This document shows positions 6,637-10,136 of a stretch of 10,136 nucleotides of DNA, piece after piece. The notes beneath the pieces were generated by a model. That model did no database searches. It worked only from the letters and a program-made list of their open reading frames with translations, and was not told the DNA's origin. Source of the DNA: DAISJD01 sp036821645 (GTDB lineage: Bacteria > Pseudomonadota > Alphaproteobacteria > ATCC43930 > CGMCC-115725); the NCBI GenBank assembly GCA_036821645.1, contig DAISJD010000114.1, forward strand, positions 1 through 10,136, written 5' to 3'. Numbering within the stretch: the first letter of the stretch is position 1; each line of letters starts with the position of its first letter. The translations under genes were made by a program, and so were the position numbers.

Positions 6637-7923
6637 TTAAAATTGGTCACGCAGGCGATACCAGAGCATGGCCAACGCCAAGGCGGGCGTGCGCAGCATC
6701 CCACCCGGAAACGGGCGATGGGGAATCCGCGCAAAACAATCGAACCGTTCCGCTTGGCCCGCGATCGCCTCGGCCATCACCTGACCGGCCATCCCGGTCA
6801 GGGTGACGCCTTGCCCGGAAAATCCTTGCGCGAAATAGAGATTGTCGTCCAACCGCCCGAGATGGGGCAGGCGGTTGACGGAAATATCGACCAAGCCCCC
6901 CCAGACCCGATGAAACCGAAGCGTCGCCAAGGCCGGATAAAGGGCGACCATAGCCCTGTGCATCGCACGGGCGAGACCCGGCGGTTCGACCCCCGTATAG
7001 CTCACACCCGCCCCGAACAGCAGGCGATGATCGGGGGTTTTGCGAAAATAATTCAACACGAAATTCGCATCGGCCACCGCCGCATTGCCGGGCAGGATGG
7101 CGGCGGCGCGGTCGGGGGATACGCGATCGGGGGTCATGGGTTCGGTCGCCGCAATATACGTGCCGACGGGGGCGATGCGCGTGCGCAGTTCAGGCACGAG
7201 TCCGCCCAACAGCGCATTGCCCGCCAGAACGGCGAACGGGGCCGTCACCGTGCCCTGGTCGGTCGCAACCCGGATCGACCGTCCCCGATCGATCCGGGTG
7301 ATGCGGCTTTGCTCGTGGATCGCCCCGCCGCACCGATCCAGGGCGCGCGCCAGGCCCAGGGCATAGTTGAGCGGGTGCAGATGCCCGCCGCCCTGATCGA
7401 CGACACCGCCCCGATACGCATCGCTGCCGGTCAGGGCGGCCATCTCCGCCCGGTCCACCAGACGGGCTTCTTCATAGCCGTAATCGACCCAGCTATCGAC
7501 CATGGCGGCAAGGTCCGAGCGGTGCCGCGGCTTCAAGGCGGCAAAAAGATAGCCTTGGGTGAGGTCGCAGGCGATGCCGTATCGGGCGACCCGCCGGGCC
7601 AAGAGGGTCTTTGCCGCCTCGCCCAGATCCCAGAGGAGTCGGGCATCGGCAGGTCCGACAAGGGCCGTGAGATCGGGAATCGATTGGTTATAACCCGTGA
7701 CGATCTGGCCGCCATTGCGGCCCGACGCCCCGCCCCCGATCCGGCCCGCCTCCAACAGGATCGGCTTCAAGCCCCGCTCGGCCAGGGCAAGGGCTGCCGA
7801 AAGCCCCGTAAACCCGCCGCCCAAGACCAGGACATCGGCCCTCGCATCGCCGTAAAGCGGCGTATAATCGGCCCGTGCCGACGCCGTATCGTCATACCAT
7901 GTGATCGCATCGGTGCGCGTCAT
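6637..7923 (-). CDS. puuB: Gamma-glutamylputrescine oxidase-like FAD enzyme
   Basis: A 428-residue DAO-family flavoprotein, almost the length of E. coli PuuB (about 426). The N-terminal dinucleotide fold is clear: VLVLGGGFTG (31-40) followed by acidic Glu58 at the end of the second strand. GASGRNGGQI (65-74) is typical of PuuB-like oxidases, and the C-terminal GGLVDISVNRLPHLGRLDDNLYFAQGFSGQGV region closes the FAD site. In the Puu pathway the enzyme oxidises gamma-glutamylputrescine to gamma-glutamyl-gamma-aminobutyraldehyde, ammonia and hydrogen peroxide. The ATG at 7923 (MTRTDAITWYDD) is preceded by a strong G-rich ribosome site with AAGGGG. The frame is open to 8025, but those extra residues cover the promoter region. 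It lies upstream of and co-directional with potFGHI, and divergent from puuA. Some relatives act on other amines, so the substrate rests on context. Confidence 0.85.
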   Translation of the reverse strand: MTRTDAITWYDDTASARADYTPLYGDARADVLVLGGGFTGLSAALALAERGLKPILLEAGRIGGGASGRNGGQIVTGYNQSIPDLTALVGPADARLLWDLGEAAKTLLARRVARYGIACDLTQGYLFAALKPRHRSDLAAMVDSWVDYGYEEARLVDRAEMAALTGSDAYRGGVVDQGGGHLHPLNYALGLARALDRCGGAIHEQSRITRIDRGRSIRVATDQGTVTAPFAVLAGNALLGGLVPELRTRIAPVGTYIAATEPMTPDRVSPDRAAAILPGNAAVADANFVLNYFRKTPDHRLLFGAGVSYTGVEPPGLARAMHRAMVALYPALATLRFHRVWGGLVDISVNRLPHLGRLDDNLYFAQGFSGQGVTLTGMAGQVMAEAIAGQAERFDCFARIPHRPFPGGMLRTPALALAMLWYRLRDQF

Positions 7924-7962
7924 CGGCCCCCCCTTCCCCCTATCGCCTGCTTTTAGCATTTT

Positions 7963-7977
7963 TTCCGTGCAACGGAA
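7963..7977. promoter_or_regulatory. Inverted repeat TTCCGT-GCA-ACGGAA, candidate operator
   Basis: A perfect 6-3-6 inverted repeat in the puuB/puuA divergent region, ending 39 bases before the puuB start. It directly follows the candidate extended -10 element of puuB and would cover the transcription start, the classic place for a repressor. It does not resemble the E. coli PuuR site as I know it. No regulator gene lies in the window. Confidence 0.45.
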
Positions 7978-7978
7978 G

Positions 7979-7987
7979 AGTATCCCA
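7979..7987 (-). promoter_or_regulatory. Candidate extended -10 promoter for puuB
   Basis: On the minus strand the bases read TGG-GATACT: a TGN extension followed by a 4-of-6 match to TATAAT. No -35 hexamer is evident at the usual distance, which extended -10 promoters can tolerate. Transcription would begin near 7972, inside the adjacent inverted repeat, giving a leader of about 50 bases. Confidence 0.35.
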
Positions 7988-7999
7988 CCCGTTCTCCCA

Positions 8000-8028
8000 T
8001 TGGCGTGCGCGCGCGATCGGGTCATACT
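8000..8028 (+). promoter_or_regulatory. Candidate sigma70-type promoter for puuA
   Basis: TTGGCG (8000-8005) and CATACT (8023-8028) are separated by exactly 17 bases. Each matches the housekeeping consensus at four of six positions, including TTG in the -35 and the final T of the -10. Transcription would start near 8035, giving a leader of about 53 bases that contains the split ribosome-binding region. Confidence 0.45.
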
Positions 8029-8051
8029 GCGACCAGCGTAACACAGGATAG

Positions 8052-8087
8052 AGGAGAACCGGCCCGCACCCGTGCCGGTTATGCATC
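8052..8087 (+). promoter_or_regulatory. Hairpin-split ribosome-binding region of puuA
   Basis: The best Shine-Dalgarno sequence, AGGAG (8052-8056), ends 31 bases before the only plausible puuA start, the ATG at 8088, which is too far for normal initiation. Directly between them AACCGGC (8057-8063) can pair perfectly with GCCGGTT (8074-8080) around a 10-base loop. If this hairpin forms, only seven bases (8081-8087) separate its base from the ATG, restoring ideal spacing. No in-frame start codon lies between the in-frame TAG at 8049-8051 and 8088. Confidence 0.5.
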
Positions 8088-9431
8088 ATGAGTCGTATGG
8101 CGGGTTTCATCGAAGACCATCGCATTACCGAAGTCGAATGTCTGGTCCCGGACCTATCCGGGATTGCGCGCGGCAAGATTTTGCCGGCGGAAAAATTTCT
8201 GCGGATCCTGCGCGATCGGGGTCTGCGCATGCCCGAGGCGATTTTCGTGCAGACGGTGACCGGCGATTTTGCCGAACATGAAGACGTCACCAGCCCGGAA
8301 AACAGCGACATTTACATGATCCCGGACGAGACCACGATCCGCATCGTGCCCTGGTACAAGGAGCCGACGGCCCAGGTGATCAGCGATTGCGTCTATGCCG
8401 ACGGTTCCGCCGTGGATATGGCCCCGCGCTATGTTTTGAAGCATATTCTCGATCTCTATGCCGAACGGGGGTGGCGGCCGATCGTGGCCCCGGAATTGGA
8501 ATTTTTTCTGGTTCAGATCAACAAAGACCCCGATTACCCGCTCCTGCCCCCGGTCGGACGGTCGGGCCGTCAAGAAAGCGGCCGTCAGGCTTACGGCATC
8601 GATGCGGTCAATGAATTCGATCCCGTTTTCGAAGATGTCTACGATTATTGCGCGGCCCAGGATATCGATATCGATACCTTGACCCACGAGGCCGGGGCCG
8701 CCCAGATCGAGATCAATTTCAATCACGGCGACGCGCTCAGCCTTGCCGATCAGGTGTTTCTGTTCAAACGCACAGTCCGGGAAACCGCAATCCGCCATCA
8801 GGTCTATGCCACCTTCATGGCGAAACCCATGCAGGGCGAACCGGGCAGTGCGATGCATGTCCATCAAAGCATCGTCGATCTCGAAACCGGCACCAACCTG
8901 TTTTCGACGGCGGACGGGCTCGATACGGATCTGTTTCGCGGCCATATCGCAGGCTTGCAGCATTACCTGCCGCTCGCCATGCCGCTTTTGGCCCCGAACG
9001 TCAATTCCTATCGCCGCCTGATCGCGGGCACCGATGCGCCAATCAACGTCCATTGGGGCCGCGACAATCGCACCGTCGGCCTGCGCGTGCCCTTGTCGGC
9101 CCCGGAAAATCGCCGGGTCGAAAATCGGGTGCCGGGGGCGGATGCCAATCCCTATCTCGCCTTGGCCGCGTCATTGGCCTGCGGCTATCTCGGCATGGTG
9201 CAAAAACTCCGCCCCGACGATGCGGTGCGCGGCAGTGCCCATGGCAAACCCTTTTCCCTGCCCCGTCACCAATCCGACGCGCTCGAACGGTTCAACCATT
9301 GCGAACCGTTGCGCGACATTCTCGGCCCGAAATTCGTGCGGGCGCTTACCTCGGTCAAACAGGCGGAATACGAAGCCTATCAACGGGTGATTTCCAGTTG
9401 GGAACGGGAAAACCTGCTGTTGAACGTGTGA
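8088..9431 (+). CDS. puuA: Glutamate-putrescine ligase-like glutamine synthetase homologue
   Basis: A 447-residue member of the glutamine synthetase superfamily. The N-terminal beta-grasp portion has DLSGIARGK (22-30), the pattern seen in PuuA-type proteins. The catalytic domain contains APELEFF (134-140, metal-binding Glu136 and Glu138), EAGAAQIEIN (201-210, with Glu201 and Glu208), GSAMHVHQS (253-261, ATP-site His257), NSYRRL (306-311), WGRDNRT (323-329) and RVENRVPGADANPY (343-356). Metal, ATP and glutamate ligands thus look intact. The C-terminus lacks a recognisable adenylylation-site tyrosine loop of housekeeping GlnA. PuuA uses ATP to join glutamate and putrescine into gamma-glutamylputrescine, the PuuB substrate, and divergence from puuB with pot genes beyond supports that. 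Other amines, as for GlnT or gamma-glutamylmethylamide synthetase relatives, cannot be excluded. Initiation at 8088 depends on the unusual leader described separately; a second ATG at 8097 is possible. Confidence 0.85.
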   Translation: MSRMAGFIEDHRITEVECLVPDLSGIARGKILPAEKFLRILRDRGLRMPEAIFVQTVTGDFAEHEDVTSPENSDIYMIPDETTIRIVPWYKEPTAQVISDCVYADGSAVDMAPRYVLKHILDLYAERGWRPIVAPELEFFLVQINKDPDYPLLPPVGRSGRQESGRQAYGIDAVNEFDPVFEDVYDYCAAQDIDIDTLTHEAGAAQIEINFNHGDALSLADQVFLFKRTVRETAIRHQVYATFMAKPMQGEPGSAMHVHQSIVDLETGTNLFSTADGLDTDLFRGHIAGLQHYLPLAMPLLAPNVNSYRRLIAGTDAPINVHWGRDNRTVGLRVPLSAPENRRVENRVPGADANPYLALAASLACGYLGMVQKLRPDDAVRGSAHGKPFSLPRHQSDALERFNHCEPLRDILGPKFVRALTSVKQAEYEAYQRVISSWERENLLLNV

Positions 9432-9449
9432 CAGCGACAAATTCACTTG

Positions 9450-9493
9450 AAAAACGCCCCGCCTTTGGGATCGTTCGATCCCATTGCGGGGCG
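9450..9493 (-). terminator. Long two-part hairpin terminator between convergent genes
   Basis: The outer stem pairs CGCCCCGC (9455-9462) with GCGGGGCG (9486-9493). After a small internal loop, TGGGATC (9466-9472) pairs with GATCCCA (9477-9483) around GTTC. On the minus strand the stem is followed by five T (9454-9450), the standard rho-independent form, so it ends the FKBP transcript 17 bases after that gene's stop. On the plus strand only a short CTTAT follows, so it may also stop puuA transcription, less efficiently. Confidence 0.85.
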
Positions 9494-9509
9494 CTTATCG
9501 ACGTCAGTC

Positions 9510-9968
9510 TTAGCGGACTTCCAACAATTCGATATCGAAAATCAGGGTGGCACCGGGGGGAATGACGCCGCCAGCACCTTTTTGACCATAGGCGAGATCG
9601 GCCGGGATGATGAGGGTGCGCTTGCCGCCGACCTTCATGCCGGCGACCCCTTCGTCCCAGCCCTTGATCACGCGGCTCGCCCCCAAGGGGAAGACGAAGG
9701 GTTGACCGCGATCCTTGGAACTGTCGAATTTCGTGCCCTTGGCACCATTGACATAAAGCCAGCCGGTATAATGCACGACGACCGGGTGACCGGCCACGGC
9801 TTCGGCCCCGGTGCCGACCGTTTCATCCTTGACTTGCAAACCGGTGGCGGTTGCGGTGAATCCCTCTGCTGCCGTCAATTTCCCCTCCGCTGCCGATGCG
9901 TCACCGGTCATGATGCCTGCTGAAATCCCGAATGCGGCCAAGGCGAGCCGCCATCCCTGTCGGATCAT
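9510..9968 (-). CDS. Exported FKBP-type peptidyl-prolyl cis-trans isomerase
   Basis: A 152-residue protein with a signal peptide (basic MIRQGWR, hydrophobic core, ASA before a likely cut at 26/27) and a single FKBP domain (about 43-152). Active-site residues matching human FKBP12 are all present: Tyr67 in VHYTGWL, Phe81-Asp82, Phe91/Phe93, Val100-Ile101, Trp104 in IKGWDEG, Tyr127 in AYGQKGAGGVIPP and Phe144 in IFDIELLEV. It should therefore be an active proline isomerase helping protein folding in the periplasm. The start at ATG 9968 is supported by AAGGAAG about 7 bases upstream; the open frame to 10055 and beyond lacks homology. It is convergent with puuA and shares the terminator. It is shorter than E. 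coli FkpA, lacking the N-terminal dimerisation region, so I give no gene symbol. Confidence 0.92.
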   Translation of the reverse strand: MIRQGWRLALAAFGISAGIMTGDASAAEGKLTAAEGFTATATGLQVKDETVGTGAEAVAGHPVVVHYTGWLYVNGAKGTKFDSSKDRGQPFVFPLGASRVIKGWDEGVAGMKVGGKRTLIIPADLAYGQKGAGGVIPPGATLIFDIELLEVR

Positions 9969-10136
9969 CGTTGTCTTCCTTTTGTCAGTCACGAAACCAC
10001 GCGGGGTCTGACCCTGCCCCCCTTTGAAATCGCCGTCAACCCGCAAGATGGTCATCCCCCATCCACCGGGGCCGCGCGCATAGGGGATCAGAGATGCGGC
10101 AAAAACCGCATTGATGAGCCACTCCAGTTTGTGTTC
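9969..10136. other. Right-edge region without an assignable gene
   Basis: No gene is recognised here. On the minus strand the FKBP reading frame stays open to the window edge (ending EHKLEWLINAVFAASLIPYARGPG at its upstream side), but the residues resemble nothing I know and a good ribosome site supports the downstream start at 9968. Two small symmetric elements occur: GGGTC-T-GACCC (10004-10014) and ATGCGG-CAAAAA-CCGCAT (10094-10111). A plus-strand ATG at 10114 runs off the edge without a Shine-Dalgarno sequence and cannot be judged. Confidence 0.4.

Noticed and set aside
6442..7956. A 504-codon plus-strand open frame opposite puuB
   Set aside because: It mirrors puuB codons and reads as Pro/Gly/Arg/Gln-rich low-complexity protein with no recognisable domain. 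puuB has clear homology and a good ribosome site. Long antisense frames are common in high-GC genes.
7924..8025. N-terminal extension of PuuB by 34 residues
   Set aside because: It would cover the G-rich ribosome site, the inverted repeat and the promoter elements, and the extra residues match nothing in the family.
8072..8281. Possible upstream or leader peptide starting at GTG 8072 or ATG 8081 and overlapping the puuA start
   Set aside because: It runs 69 codons in a different frame well into puuA, has no homology, and shows none of the regulatory codon runs of a leader peptide. The ATG at 8081 remains a possible competing start, so it was weighed and not dismissed outright.
8154..9053. 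A 299-codon minus-strand open frame opposite puuA
   Set aside because: It is rich in Ile, Asp, Gly and His, typical of the reverse complement of this codon usage, and puuA motifs on the plus strand are complete.
9969..10136. Upstream extension of the FKBP protein to the window edge
   Set aside because: The signal peptide begins at the ATG at 9968, which has AAGGAAG in front of it; an N-terminal extension would bury the signal peptide.

Overview
The window looks like chromosomal DNA of a high-GC alphaproteobacterium, probably of the Rhodospirillales type. This rests on base composition, codon usage, the Atm1-type exporter and the style of the polyamine genes; no rRNA or other marker fixes the taxon. 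I see no tRNA, rRNA, insertion sequence, phage gene or CRISPR array. The coding content is conventional, and nothing here amounts to a clearly new system. The less-explained material lies in the intergenic regions.

Layout. Plus strand at the left edge: the 3' end of metC (cystathionine beta-lyase, 1-293), then a 171-base gap with small inverted and direct repeats, then a complete Atm1/ABCB7-type half-transporter (465-2276). A minus-strand block follows and reads right to left: puuB-like oxidase (7923 to 6637), a 231-base gap, then potF (6405 to 5293), potG (5206 to 4070), potH (4073 to 3153) and potI (3156 to 2317). This is the same gene order as the E. coli putrescine importer operon potFGHI. 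potG/potH and potH/potI overlap by ATGA. Divergent from puuB, on the plus strand, is a puuA-like glutamate-putrescine ligase (8088-9431). A long hairpin terminator separates it from a convergent gene for a secreted FKBP-type peptidyl-prolyl isomerase (9968 to 9510). The last 168 bases hold no gene I can name.

How the genes work together. PotF captures a polyamine, most likely putrescine, in the periplasm. PotH and PotI form the channel and PotG supplies ATP hydrolysis. In the cytoplasm PuuA would attach glutamate to putrescine, and PuuB would oxidise gamma-glutamylputrescine to the aldehyde. The aldehyde dehydrogenase (PuuC), the hydrolase (PuuD) and a PuuR-type regulator are not in the window. 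The 164-base divergent region between puuB and puuA carries promoter-like elements in both directions, a perfect 6-3-6 inverted repeat at the predicted puuB start of transcription, and an unusual puuA ribosome-binding region in which a hairpin separates the Shine-Dalgarno sequence from the start codon. The potF upstream region has two exact 11-base direct repeats three helical turns apart and a nine-G Shine-Dalgarno tract. MetC, Atm1 and the FKBP protein have no evident tie to polyamines.
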